A stretch of DNA of 15,460 nt, from assembly GCA_046565785.1 (NCBI GenBank), contig JBKHXZ010000283.1, positions 1-15,460 on the forward strand. The letters run 5' to 3'. Made by a program: the position numbers and the translations under genes. A model generated the notes under the pieces. It did not search any database and had not been told where the DNA came from. It saw only the letters and a list, made by a program, of their open reading frames with translations. The stretch comes from DATHWB01 sp046565785 (GTDB lineage: Bacteria > Actinomycetota > Acidimicrobiia > Spongiisociales > ZC4RG35). Below, one piece after another: positions 1 to 6,745 of the stretch. Positions within the stretch are counted from its first letter, which is position 1, and every line of letters starts with the position of its first letter.

Positions 1-2
1 TC

Positions 3-230
3 CGCCTCAGCCATCCCGTGTTCGTTGGCGACACTCTGTACTCCGAGTCGCAGGTGGTCGAGACGCGTCCGTCGTCCTCCAGGCCTCACGGAGGGATCGT
101 CACCATTCGCACGCGCGGACTCAACCAAGACGGTGACCAGGTGGTGTCGTGGAAGCGAACGTTCTTCGTCTATCGCCGAGGTGCCGAAGGCGCCCGGTCA
201 CCGTTTCCGGATGCCAAGGAACCTTGGTAG
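3..230 (+). CDS. MaoC-family dehydratase, 3' end only (5' end outside window)
   Basis: The frame is open from the left edge and ends at TAG 228-230. The 75 visible residues begin RLSHPVFVGDTLYSES and end FPDAKEPW. The 'HPVFxGDTL' block followed by a strand reading 'TIRTRGLNQDG' and 'FFVYRR' is typical of the second hotdog-fold half of MaoC-type enoyl-CoA hydratases, a group that includes mesaconyl-CoA and itaconyl-CoA hydratases. Such enzymes add water across the double bond of enoyl-CoA thioesters in the cytoplasm. The catalytic Asp/His region lies upstream of the window, so substrate and activity cannot be judged. The GTG at 18 is internal to the conserved block and is not the real start. 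The last 61 bases overlap the end of the convergent aminotransferase gene on the other strand. Confidence 0.8.
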   Translation, partial: RLSHPVFVGDTLYSESQVVETRPSSSRPHGGIVTIRTRGLNQDGDQVVSWKRTFFVYRRGAEGARSPFPDAKEPW

Positions 231-1255
231 CCGGATCGGTTGCGTACCACCTCCAGCAGTCGGTCGACGTCGTCTTCGGTGTTGTAGACGTGGAAGCCGA
301 CCCGGACCGAACCTTCACGCACCGCGGCTTCGATCCCGTGGCGGGCGAGGCGGCTGGTGTCGGCGAGTGGGATGGTGACCATGGCCGAGCCGTTGGGTGC
401 GATTTCGAGTTCCCGTCTGACGAGTTCGGCGAGGGCGACGTCGTGACGATGGATGGCCTCGACACCAAGCTCGGCAATCAACTTCAGGGCAGGCTCGGTG
501 CCCACCCACGACAACCAAGCCGGCGACACGTCGTAGCGGCGGGCGGAGCCGGCCAGGCGTAACGGGCTGCCGTAGATGGACTGCCACACCTCCTCACCGG
601 CGTACCAGCCGGCGAAGATCGGGTCGATCACCGGGGCGTCCGGTCCGACCACCATGAAGGCTGTGCCCCGCGGGCACAGCAGCCACTTGTAGGTGGAGGC
701 AACGGTGAAATCGAAGTCGTCGGGGTCGAATGGGAGCCACCCGGCAGCCTGGGTGGCGTCCACGACCAGTGTCGCTCCCACTCCCCGTGCGGCAGCCCGA
801 ATCGATTCGGCGTCGGCGACGAGGCCGTCGGCGGAGCGGACGAGGCTGAAGGCAACCAGATCGATCGAGGTGTCCACCGACTCGGCGAGTCGGTCGTGGG
901 GCACTTCCACGACTTCGACCTGGCGCCGGACCAGGAACGGGAAGAGGAGCGAGGTGAACTCGTCTTCGGGGATCAACACCCGGCCTCCGGCGGGCAACGA
1001 GGTGGCGATCATGCCGACGAAGACCGATACCTGATTGGCCGCCGCCACCCGGTCGGCGGGGACGTCGAAGACGGCTGCCGCCAGCCGGCGCGAGCTGTCG
1101 ACCGCCTGGTCGTACTCGTCCATCGTCGCCACCCCGCGCCGCCACCGGTCGATCCCGTCGGTCATGGCGGAGACGACCGCCCGTGACGGGAGGCCGTAGG
1201 TGGGGGTGTTCAGGTACACCCCGTCGGGTGTGAAGAGGGATGGGTCGATCAGCAT
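170..1255 (-). CDS. Class V aminotransferase-fold PLP enzyme (cysteine desulfurase/kynureninase-like)
   Basis: The 361-residue protein has the PLP-site landmarks of fold-type I, class V enzymes: Asp166 and Gln169 in 'LVVDATQAAGW' (cofactor pyridine contacts), Lys190 in 'STYKWLLCPRGTAF' (Schiff-base lysine) and a late Arg318 in 'VRVGFHVYNTEDD' (probable carboxylate binding). The N-terminal 'VYLNTPTYGLPS' also fits the family. No cysteine-containing loop of the NifS/IscS type is obvious near the C terminus, so a true cysteine desulfurase is less likely, and the substrate is unknown. The start ATG shares its A with the TGA of the upstream IspD-like gene (TGATG), which implies translational coupling. 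The family core ends near residue 337. The last ~24 residues (SGYQGS to PSAPRR) look like a low-complexity tail and are encoded opposite the conserved end of the MaoC gene. Confidence 0.85.
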   Translation of the reverse strand: MLIDPSLFTPDGVYLNTPTYGLPSRAVVSAMTDGIDRWRRGVATMDEYDQAVDSSRRLAAAVFDVPADRVAAANQVSVFVGMIATSLPAGGRVLIPEDEFTSLLFPFLVRRQVEVVEVPHDRLAESVDTSIDLVAFSLVRSADGLVADAESIRAAARGVGATLVVDATQAAGWLPFDPDDFDFTVASTYKWLLCPRGTAFMVVGPDAPVIDPIFAGWYAGEEVWQSIYGSPLRLAGSARRYDVSPAWLSWVGTEPALKLIAELGVEAIHRHDVALAELVRRELEIAPNGSAMVTIPLADTSRLARHGIEAAVREGSVRVGFHVYNTEDDVDRLLEVVRNRSGYQGSLASGNGDRAPSAPRR

Positions 1256-1974
1256 CAGGTGTCCTTCCAGTGGCCGCGTTCGAACGCCGCCGCGTATTCC
1301 TCGGCCCGGAAGATGTCTTCGACGAAGGTCACTTTGATGTTGCGTGGGTCACCGGGTACCACCTTGATCGCCAGATCCGAATAGCGGGTGGCGGTTTCTG
1401 CGGTGTCGACCCCCTCGGTTCCTTCCGTCTCCGCTTGGCGGTAGGCGGCGAGAAGCGGGCCGGCCCGGAACGACTGCGGAGTCTGCATTCGTCGCAGTCG
1501 ATGATGGGGGAGGGCGATGGTGCCTTCCTCGCTCTGTTCGTAGACCGGGCCGTCGATCGGAAGTCCCGGGACACCGCCACCGTGGTCGCGGGCGGCCTGC
1601 AAGGTGGCGTGGAGCAGAGCGGTGGTCATGAACGGTCGAGCCCCGTCGTGGATGGAGACCAGATCGATGGACCCGTCTCGGATGTCACCGGCGATCGCCT
1701 CCAGCCCGTGACGCTCCGATTGGTGGCGGCTGTCACCGCCTGGAACGACGGCCCGCAGTTTCGCCAGCCCGGCGGAGGCGATCAGCTGTTCGGCGAGAGG
1801 CCGGTCGGCGTCGCGCACCACCAACACCAGGACGTCGATGAGCGGCGAGCGATCCATCGTGTCGAGCGAATAGGCCAGCATCTCCCTTTCGCCCAGGGTG
1901 AGGAACACCTTGTTGACGTCTTTCTGTAACCGGGATCCGCTTCCCCCGGCGAGCACGATCCCGGCAGTGGACAT
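1255..1974 (-). CDS. ispD: IspD/TarI-family cytidylyltransferase (2-C-methyl-D-erythritol 4-phosphate cytidylyltransferase-like)
   Basis: The 239-residue protein has the usual IspD length and fold markers. The CTP-binding loop is 'VLAGGSGSRLQKDVNKVFL' with Arg15 and Lys22, matching E. coli Arg20 and Lys27. It also has 'GGDSRHQS' (Arg83), 'IHDGARPF' (Asp110, Arg113), 'TPQSF' (165-169) and 'GDPRNIKVTFVED' (Lys214, matching Lys213). IspD makes CDP-methylerythritol in the MEP isoprenoid pathway. However, the arm that contacts the methylerythritol phosphate differs: E. coli Thr140 and Arg157 align with a Pro/Gly stretch ('PIDGPVYE') and with His ('LPHHRLRR'). The substrate could therefore be another polyol phosphate such as ribitol phosphate, and the symbol is tentative. 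The start ATG lies six bases after a TAACGT -10 box, suggesting leaderless mRNA. The gene is coupled to the downstream aminotransferase gene. Confidence 0.75.
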   Translation of the reverse strand: MSTAGIVLAGGSGSRLQKDVNKVFLTLGEREMLAYSLDTMDRSPLIDVLVLVVRDADRPLAEQLIASAGLAKLRAVVPGGDSRHQSERHGLEAIAGDIRDGSIDLVSIHDGARPFMTTALLHATLQAARDHGGGVPGLPIDGPVYEQSEEGTIALPHHRLRRMQTPQSFRAGPLLAAYRQAETEGTEGVDTAETATRYSDLAIKVVPGDPRNIKVTFVEDIFRAEEYAAAFERGHWKDT

Positions 1975-1980
1975 GCCGAC

Positions 1981-1986
1981 ACGTTA
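1981..1986 (-). promoter_or_regulatory. -10 box for a leaderless ispD transcript
   Basis: On the minus strand TAACGT is followed by six bases and then the ispD ATG (1974). It fits the TANNNT consensus, and transcription would begin at or next to the start codon. No Shine-Dalgarno sequence lies between. No convincing -35 element is visible. Confidence 0.45.
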
Positions 1987-2015
1987 CCGACCACCCGGTT
2001 GGGGGCTCCGACCCC

Positions 2016-2021
2016 TATCCT
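2016..2021 (+). promoter_or_regulatory. -10 box for the divergent IspD-half gene
   Basis: TATCCT sits nine bases before the ATG at 2031, with no Shine-Dalgarno sequence in between, so the mRNA is probably leaderless. With the minus-strand box at 1981-1986 it makes a compact 56-base divergent promoter region serving both IspD-related genes. No clear -35 element is seen. Confidence 0.45.
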
Positions 2022-2030
2022 GACCGGGCC

Positions 2031-2543
2031 ATGTCAGGTCTCCACATGATCCGCCCGTTCTCGGCGCGTCAGTTGCATCTCGTCGCCGGTGACGGGCAGG
2101 TCGAGGCGTTCGCCGTACTCGGCGATCACAGCCGTGGTGCGTCAGTCGACGTGCACGTCCCGACCTTGCGCCGACGGATGCGCGACCTGGCCCGCCACAT
2201 CCGCACCGTGGTGTTCTTCGACGAGCCGATCCCCGACGGGGCGCTGGTGGGCCTGATAGACGACATGGTCGACGAGTTCTCCGAGTCGTCCGTCGACGTG
2301 CTGGCGATGGGCCTGCCTGCCACCGAAGCGGTGAAGTGGGTGGACGGGGACTTCATCGTCTCCGCACTCGACCGGTCCCGACTGGTCACGGTGCGCTGCC
2401 CCGAGGTGATCGACCGTCAGGTGCTGGATGCCGCGCTCGACGCCCTCGGGGAGGTCACGTGGGTCAATCCGACCGAGATGGTGGTCGCCGCCGGCGGCGC
2501 CCTGCGCATCTACGACCCTTCGGCACGTCGTCCGGTGGCGTGA
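2031..2543 (+). CDS. IspD-like C-terminal-half protein, predicted catalytically inactive
   Basis: This 170-residue product has no obvious standard name, but its second half can be aligned by eye with the C-terminal half of IspD. 'TVVFFDEPIPDGALVGLI' sits where IspD has the HDAARP region. 'LPATEAVKWVDGDFIVSALDRS' matches the substrate arm (residues 95-116, retaining the Asp-Arg equivalent to E. coli Asp156-Arg157). 'VRCPEVIDRQVLDAAL' replaces the usual AVQTPQ block, and 'AAGGALRIYDPS' sits where IspD has the stretch leading to GDPRNIK. The N-terminal CTP-binding glycine loop and the final Lys motif are absent, so it should not be an active cytidylyltransferase alone. It could be a decayed paralogue kept for another role or a partner subunit of the divergent IspD-family protein. 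The relationship is an alignment by eye, not a search result. Confidence 0.75.
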   Translation: MSGLHMIRPFSARQLHLVAGDGQVEAFAVLGDHSRGASVDVHVPTLRRRMRDLARHIRTVVFFDEPIPDGALVGLIDDMVDEFSESSVDVLAMGLPATEAVKWVDGDFIVSALDRSRLVTVRCPEVIDRQVLDAALDALGEVTWVNPTEMVVAAGGALRIYDPSARRPVA

Positions 2544-2571
2544 CGACGGCGGGCCCGGAGGCCCGCCGTCG
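2544..2571. terminator. Bidirectional hairpin terminator between convergent genes
   Basis: A perfect 12-bp stem (arm CGACGGCGGGCC) with loop CGGA begins directly after the stop codon of the IspD-half gene and lies 20 bases beyond the stop of amtB, which runs the opposite way. It has no U-tract, as is common for stem-only terminators in high-GC bacteria. It occupies most of the 48-base gap, so it probably serves both transcripts. Confidence 0.7.
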
Positions 2572-2591
2572 GTTCGCGTGATGGGTCGGTG

Positions 2592-3920
2592 TCAGGAAAC
2601 CGGATCGAGATCCCGCGGATCGGCGATCTGTTCGATGAACTCCGGATAGGCGGCGGCACCGTGCTCCACCCGGTCGAGGCCTTGCAGTTCTTCGATCGCC
2701 GAGACCCGAAGGCCGAGCGAGGCATCGATGGTTCGGAAGACGATCGTCGAGATGACGAACGTCCAGCCGGCGATGGCGAGGATGCCGACAGCCTGGTAGC
2801 CGAGCTGGGTGAGGCCGCCTCCGGTGAAGAGCCCGACTTCGGCTCCGAACAGTCCGACTGCGAGCACTCCCCAAGCTCCACACAGGCCGTGGACCGTGAT
2901 GGCACCGACTGGATCGTCGATCCCCGCCTTCTCGATGGCGATGATTCCCTGGACGATGATGACTCCCGCAACCAGGCCCACCAGGATGGCGAAGGCGGGA
3001 GAAATGATGTCGGGTGCGGCGGTGATACCGACAAGACCGCCGAGTGCCCCATTGAGGGTCATGCCGGGATCGGGTCGGCCGAAGCTCCGGTTCGCCCAGG
3101 CGGTGGACATGGCACCGATCGCACCGGCCGAGGCCGCCAGGGTGGTGGTGACGGCAACTGTTGCGAAGTCGGCGCCCACCGCCGCCAAGGTCGATCCGGC
3201 GTTGAATCCGTACCAGCCGAACCAGAGGATGAACACACCGAGGGCGCCCAGCATGAGCGAGTGGCCGGGGATCGGTTGGGGATCTCCGTTTTCGTCGTAC
3301 TTGCCGATGCGGGGTCCGAGGACGAGGACTCCGGCAAAGGCCGCAACCCCACCCACCATGTGGACGATGCCCGACCCGGCGAAGTCGTAGTACCCGAGTT
3401 CCGACAACCAGCCGCCGCCCCATGTCCAGTGGGTGACGATCGGATAGATGAGTCCGGTGATGAACGGGGTGTAGACCAGATACGCCGAGAACTTGGTGCG
3501 TTCTGCCATCGCTCCGGAGACGATCGTGGCCGCGGTGGCGGCGAAGACCACCTGGAAGAACCACTCCACCGACCGTTCCGGATTGTTGAAGAAGAACTCT
3601 CCGTATCCGATGTAGCCACCGATGGTCGACCCACCGTAGGCGAGTCCGAAGCCGACCGCCCAGTACATGAGTGCGCCGGCGGCGAAGTCCATGAAGTTCT
3701 TCATGACGATGTTCGCCGTGTTCTTCGCCCGGGTGAATCCGGCTTCGACCAGGGCGAAACCGGCCTGCATGAACATCACCAGGATGCCGGCGACCACTAC
3801 CCACACGTTGTCCACCGCCACCGCCACGTCCTCGACCGTCTGCGCCAATGCCGTCCCGCTGAGGGGACCGAACAATGCCAGGGCTGTGAGCCCGGCGCCC
3901 GCCGTAAGTCGTCTCCGCAT
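2592..3920 (-). CDS. amtB: Ammonium transporter, Amt/MEP/Rh family
   Basis: The 442-residue protein is a full-length Amt channel carrying ammonium across the cytoplasmic membrane. A signal peptide (RRRLTAGAGLTALALFG, predicted cut after 'TALA', residue 26) precedes about 11 hydrophobic segments. Family landmarks are 'AKNTANIVMKNFMDF', Asp179 in 'YYDFAGSGIVHMVGG', the paired pore histidines His187 and His344 ('TVHGLCGAWG'), and 'WFGWYGFNAGS'. The cytosolic tail is short ('RVEHGAAAYPEFIEQI' onward). The chosen ATG has a good ribosome site, GGAGGAA, five bases upstream; a TTG at 3956 in the same frame would add 12 residues ahead of the signal peptide and has no such site. No glnK (PII) gene, the usual partner, lies beside it. 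A GlnR-like sequence lies 52-78 bases upstream, which would fit nitrogen control. Confidence 0.95.
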   Translation of the reverse strand: MRRRLTAGAGLTALALFGPLSGTALAQTVEDVAVAVDNVWVVVAGILVMFMQAGFALVEAGFTRAKNTANIVMKNFMDFAAGALMYWAVGFGLAYGGSTIGGYIGYGEFFFNNPERSVEWFFQVVFAATAATIVSGAMAERTKFSAYLVYTPFITGLIYPIVTHWTWGGGWLSELGYYDFAGSGIVHMVGGVAAFAGVLVLGPRIGKYDENGDPQPIPGHSLMLGALGVFILWFGWYGFNAGSTLAAVGADFATVAVTTTLAASAGAIGAMSTAWANRSFGRPDPGMTLNGALGGLVGITAAPDIISPAFAILVGLVAGVIIVQGIIAIEKAGIDDPVGAITVHGLCGAWGVLAVGLFGAEVGLFTGGGLTQLGYQAVGILAIAGWTFVISTIVFRTIDASLGLRVSAIEELQGLDRVEHGAAAYPEFIEQIADPRDLDPVS

Positions 3921-3955
3921 GCCTTCCTCCAGTAGTCCAATGGGGATTGCGGGCA

Positions 3956-3961
3956 ACGCTA
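3956..3961 (-). promoter_or_regulatory. Possible amtB -10 box
   Basis: On the minus strand TAGCGT lies 35 bases before the amtB start and fits TANNNT. It would give a leader of roughly 28 bases that includes the GGAGGAA ribosome site. The upstream half is weak: no good TTGACA-like element lies at 16-19 bases, as expected if an activator is needed. Confidence 0.3.
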
Positions 3962-3971
3962 TGGATCGGGC

Positions 3972-3998
3972 TTTTCGCCGCCGTCACGTCCGTGTTGC
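3972..3998 (-). promoter_or_regulatory. GlnR-box-like sequence upstream of amtB
   Basis: Read on the minus strand the site is GCAAC, six bases, GTGAC, six bases, GAAAA. The published GlnR consensus of actinobacteria alternates GTnAC and GaAAC half-sites with six-base spacers; here GTGAC is exact and the flanking two each match four of five bases. The site lies just upstream of the candidate -10 box, a sensible place for activation under nitrogen limitation. It has three recognisable half-sites rather than four. Whether this organism has GlnR cannot be told from the window. Confidence 0.35.
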
Positions 3999-4043
3999 GG
4001 ATCAGCAGCGAGTCCGTTTCGATCGCGTTTCGTCCGGTCGCGT

Positions 4044-4072
4044 TTGCAGGGCGATGTTCGAGGTTCCATCCT
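4044..4072 (+). promoter_or_regulatory. Possible aceK operon promoter
   Basis: TTGCAG (4044-4049), a 17-base spacer and CATCCT (4067-4072) lie six bases before the GTG at 4079. The spacing is right for a leaderless transcript, but the -10 element has C in place of the usual first T. No Shine-Dalgarno sequence precedes the start. Confidence 0.3.
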
Positions 4073-4078
4073 CCGCAG

Positions 4079-5806
4079 GTGAGTTCCGAACTGAGCGACT
4101 CCCGGCTGGCCGGGCTCGGGGCGAAGGCTGTCGCTTCGGCATGGACGGAGTTGGCCGACCGGCATCTGATCGTCACCCGGCGCGCTCGGCACCGATTCGA
4201 ATCGAAGGACTGGGTCGGACTCGGCGCCGATCACATCGAACGGCTCGACCTGTATGCCCGGGCTGCATCCGAGACCGCCGAACGGTTGCGCCACACCCTC
4301 GACTCTCGGGTCCATGACCCGATGGTGTGGGCGGGTATGAAGGCCGTCTATGCCGTCCTGGTGGCGTCCCGTCCGGACACCGAGCTGGCGGAGACGTTCT
4401 TCAATTCGGTGACCCGCAAGATCTTCACCACCGTCGGTGTGGACCCCAGGATCGAATTCGTCGACTCCGACGTGGTGGCCCCGGCCGCATCCGTGCCGAT
4501 CCTCCGTACCTACGAACAGCCGTCGTCGCCGTCTTCGCTGGTGGAGCAGATCCTCGACGACACCGGTCTCGCCGCCCGGTGGCGGTCCAAGCGGGCTGAT
4601 GCGGAAGCGGCCGGCGAACGGATCGCCGACCGATTGGCAGCAGTGGGAGGCCTGCGTTCCATCGACCGTGCCGAAGTCGTCGTGCCTCTCTTCTTCCGGG
4701 GATCGGCAGCGGCCATCGTCGGACGGGTGTTCTCCGGCTCACAAGTGGTACCGATGGTCCTGATCCTCGCCCACGGGGAGGAGGGGATGTGGGTCGATGC
4801 CGTCCTCCTCACCGAAAACGACGTCAGCATCCTGTTCAGCTTCACCCGCAGCTACTTCTTCGTGAACGTATCCGGACCCCAACCGCTGGTGCATTTCCTG
4901 GCATCGCTCATGCCGCGCAAGCGCACCGCCGAGCTGTACATCGCGCTCGGATACACCAAGCACGGCAAGACCGAGCTGTACCGTGAACTCCGTCGACATC
5001 TGGCGGTGTCGCCCGACCGGTTCGTGCCGACTCGAGGGACTCCGGGGTTGGTGATGGTCGTGTTCACGCTCCCCGGTTTCGACATCGTCCTCAAAGTCAT
5101 TCGTGACACGTTCGGGGCGCCGAAGACCGTGACCCGCGATCGGGTGCTCAACCGCTATCGGCTGGTGTTCCGGCACGACCGTGCCGGCCGGCTGGTCGAC
5201 GCACAGGAGTTCGAACACCTGTCGCTCCCGGTCGACCGGTTCGACCCGGAGTTGCTTTCCTACCTGTTGCGGGAATGCGGCCGGACGGTCAGCCTCGACG
5301 GGGACACGGTCACCATCAGCCATGCATATCTGGAACGACGGGTGACTCCGCTCGACGTGTACCTGCGGGAGGCGCGAGCCGAGGACGCCGAGCGGGCGAT
5401 CGACGACTACGGGCAGGCGATCAAAGACATGGCAGCCAGTGGGATCTTTCCCGGTGACATGCTGTTGAAGAACTTCGGTGTCACCCGCCACGGCCGGGTC
5501 GTGTTCTACGACTACGACGAACTGCAGACACTCGCCGAATGCCGGTTCCGGCACCTGCCCGAGCCGGAAGACCCGCTCGACGCCATGTCCGCCGAGCCGT
5601 GGTTCCCGGTCGGTCCCGACGACATTTTTCCCGAAGAGTTCCGCCGCTTCCTCGGTTTGAATGACAGGCTGGCCGAGGTGTTCGAGTCCAAACATGCCGA
5701 CGTGTTCGACCCCGACACCTGGAAGGCGTGGCAACGACGAGTGGAACGAGGCGAACGCATGGAGATCTTCGCCTACCGAGACGACGTGCGGTTGGGAGCG
5801 CGATGA
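4079..5806 (+). CDS. aceK: Isocitrate dehydrogenase kinase/phosphatase
   Basis: The 575-residue protein matches AceK over its whole length (E. coli 578 residues). AceK phosphorylates a serine of isocitrate dehydrogenase to switch it off, and removes the phosphate again, steering isocitrate between the TCA cycle and the glyoxylate bypass. Landmarks are 'AETFFNSV', 'FTRSYFFVNV', 'TAELYIALGYTKHGKTE', 'VFTLPGFDIVLKVIRD' with Lys339 (ATP, E. coli Lys336), 'GIFPGDMLLKNFGVTRHGR' with catalytic Asp460 and Asn465, and 'VVFYDYDE' with metal-binding Asp478/Asp480. The C-terminal kinase-like half is best conserved; the N-terminal regulatory half is more divergent. The GTG start gives the family length; the frame is open further upstream but shows no better start. 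The stop overlaps the moxR start (ATGA). No aceA, aceB or icd lies nearby, unlike the aceBAK operon of enterobacteria. Confidence 0.95.
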   Translation: MSSELSDSRLAGLGAKAVASAWTELADRHLIVTRRARHRFESKDWVGLGADHIERLDLYARAASETAERLRHTLDSRVHDPMVWAGMKAVYAVLVASRPDTELAETFFNSVTRKIFTTVGVDPRIEFVDSDVVAPAASVPILRTYEQPSSPSSLVEQILDDTGLAARWRSKRADAEAAGERIADRLAAVGGLRSIDRAEVVVPLFFRGSAAAIVGRVFSGSQVVPMVLILAHGEEGMWVDAVLLTENDVSILFSFTRSYFFVNVSGPQPLVHFLASLMPRKRTAELYIALGYTKHGKTELYRELRRHLAVSPDRFVPTRGTPGLVMVVFTLPGFDIVLKVIRDTFGAPKTVTRDRVLNRYRLVFRHDRAGRLVDAQEFEHLSLPVDRFDPELLSYLLRECGRTVSLDGDTVTISHAYLERRVTPLDVYLREARAEDAERAIDDYGQAIKDMAASGIFPGDMLLKNFGVTRHGRVVFYDYDELQTLAECRFRHLPEPEDPLDAMSAEPWFPVGPDDIFPEEFRRFLGLNDRLAEVFESKHADVFDPDTWKAWQRRVERGERMEIFAYRDDVRLGAR

Positions 5807-6744
5807 CCGACGTCGCCGCGGTCGCCGAGCTCGCTCGCCGGGTGGGTGACGCCGTCGCCCAGGTGATCGTCGGCAAGCGTGACCGGATCGACCTCGTGTT
5901 GACGGCCATCCTCGCCCGGGGCCACGTCCTGTTGGAGGATGTCCCGGGGACCGGGAAGACGATGCTCGCCCGGACGGTGGCCGGTGCCCTCGGTGTCGAC
6001 TTCGGTCGGATCCAATGCACCCCAGATCTGCTCCCCAACGACATCACCGGCGTCAACGTCTTCGACCCCCGTGACGCCACCTTCCGGTTCCGCCCGGGAC
6101 CGGTGTTCGCTTCGGTGGTGCTGGCCGACGAGATCAACCGTGCCACCCCCCGTACCCAGGCGGCACTACTGGAGGCGATGCAGGAGGAACAGATCACGGT
6201 GGACGGGACAACCCATCTCTTGGCCGACCCTTTCATCGTCATCGCCACCCAGAACCCTGTCGAGTTCGAAGGGACGTTTCCCCTCCCTGAAGCCCAACTC
6301 GACCGATTCCTCCTGTCGACCTCGCTCGGCTATCCCCGGGCAGACGAGGAGGCGGTGCTCGTCGCCGGCCGGTGGGCCGCCGGGCGGATCCCCGAGGTGG
6401 AAGCCGTTACCGACGGCGACGAGCTGGCCGCCGCGCTGGACGCGGTGTCGGCGGTGCACGTCGAGGAGACCGTGGCAGATGTCATCGTGGCGATCACCAC
6501 TCACACCCGTTCCCACGACGCGGTCGTGCTGGGGGCGAGCACCCGGGCGTCGCTGGCGCTGGGAGCGGCGAGTCGCGCCCGAGCCGCCATGCACGCCCGT
6601 GACTTCGTATTGCCCGACGACGTGAAGTCGCTGGCGGCTCCGGTGCTGGCTCATCGCATCACCCTGACCGCCGATGCCCGACTGCGGGGCCTGACCCCCG
6701 CCGACGTGGTGCTTCGAGCAGTCGACGAGCTTCGCCTCAACTGA
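5803..6744 (+). CDS. moxR: MoxR-family AAA+ ATPase
   Basis: The 313-residue AAA+ protein has Walker A at 47-53 ('VPGTGKT'), Walker B at 105-110 ('VVLADEINRA'), sensor 1 Asn151 in 'IATQNPVEFEGTFPLPEAQLDRF' and the MoxR-typical 'LLPNDITGVNVF' insert; a C-terminal lid domain follows. MoxR ATPases are thought to act as chaperone-like factors for partner proteins carrying von Willebrand A-like domains, and commonly sit beside DUF58 genes as here. The ATG overlaps the aceK stop by two bases within ATGA, which fixes the start and implies coupled translation. One base separates its stop from the DUF58 start. The client protein is unknown; co-transcription with aceK is unusual, and no functional link between them is established. 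Confidence 0.93.
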   Translation: MTDVAAVAELARRVGDAVAQVIVGKRDRIDLVLTAILARGHVLLEDVPGTGKTMLARTVAGALGVDFGRIQCTPDLLPNDITGVNVFDPRDATFRFRPGPVFASVVLADEINRATPRTQAALLEAMQEEQITVDGTTHLLADPFIVIATQNPVEFEGTFPLPEAQLDRFLLSTSLGYPRADEEAVLVAGRWAAGRIPEVEAVTDGDELAAALDAVSAVHVEETVADVIVAITTHTRSHDAVVLGASTRASLALGAASRARAAMHARDFVLPDDVKSLAAPVLAHRITLTADARLRGLTPADVVLRAVDELRLN

Positions 6745-6745
6745 C

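Noticed and set aside
3921..3956. Upstream TTG start for amtB
   Set aside because: It would place 12 residues before a good signal peptide and lacks a ribosome site; ATG 3920 has GGAGGAA at ideal spacing.
2464..4176. 570-residue minus-strand frame overlapping amtB
   Set aside because: It is the shifted frame of amtB, rich in Arg, His and Gly with no domain; the amtB frame has full family conservation.
4739..5734. 331-residue minus-strand frame opposite aceK
   Set aside because: aceK is conserved throughout this stretch; the antisense product is a composition artefact.
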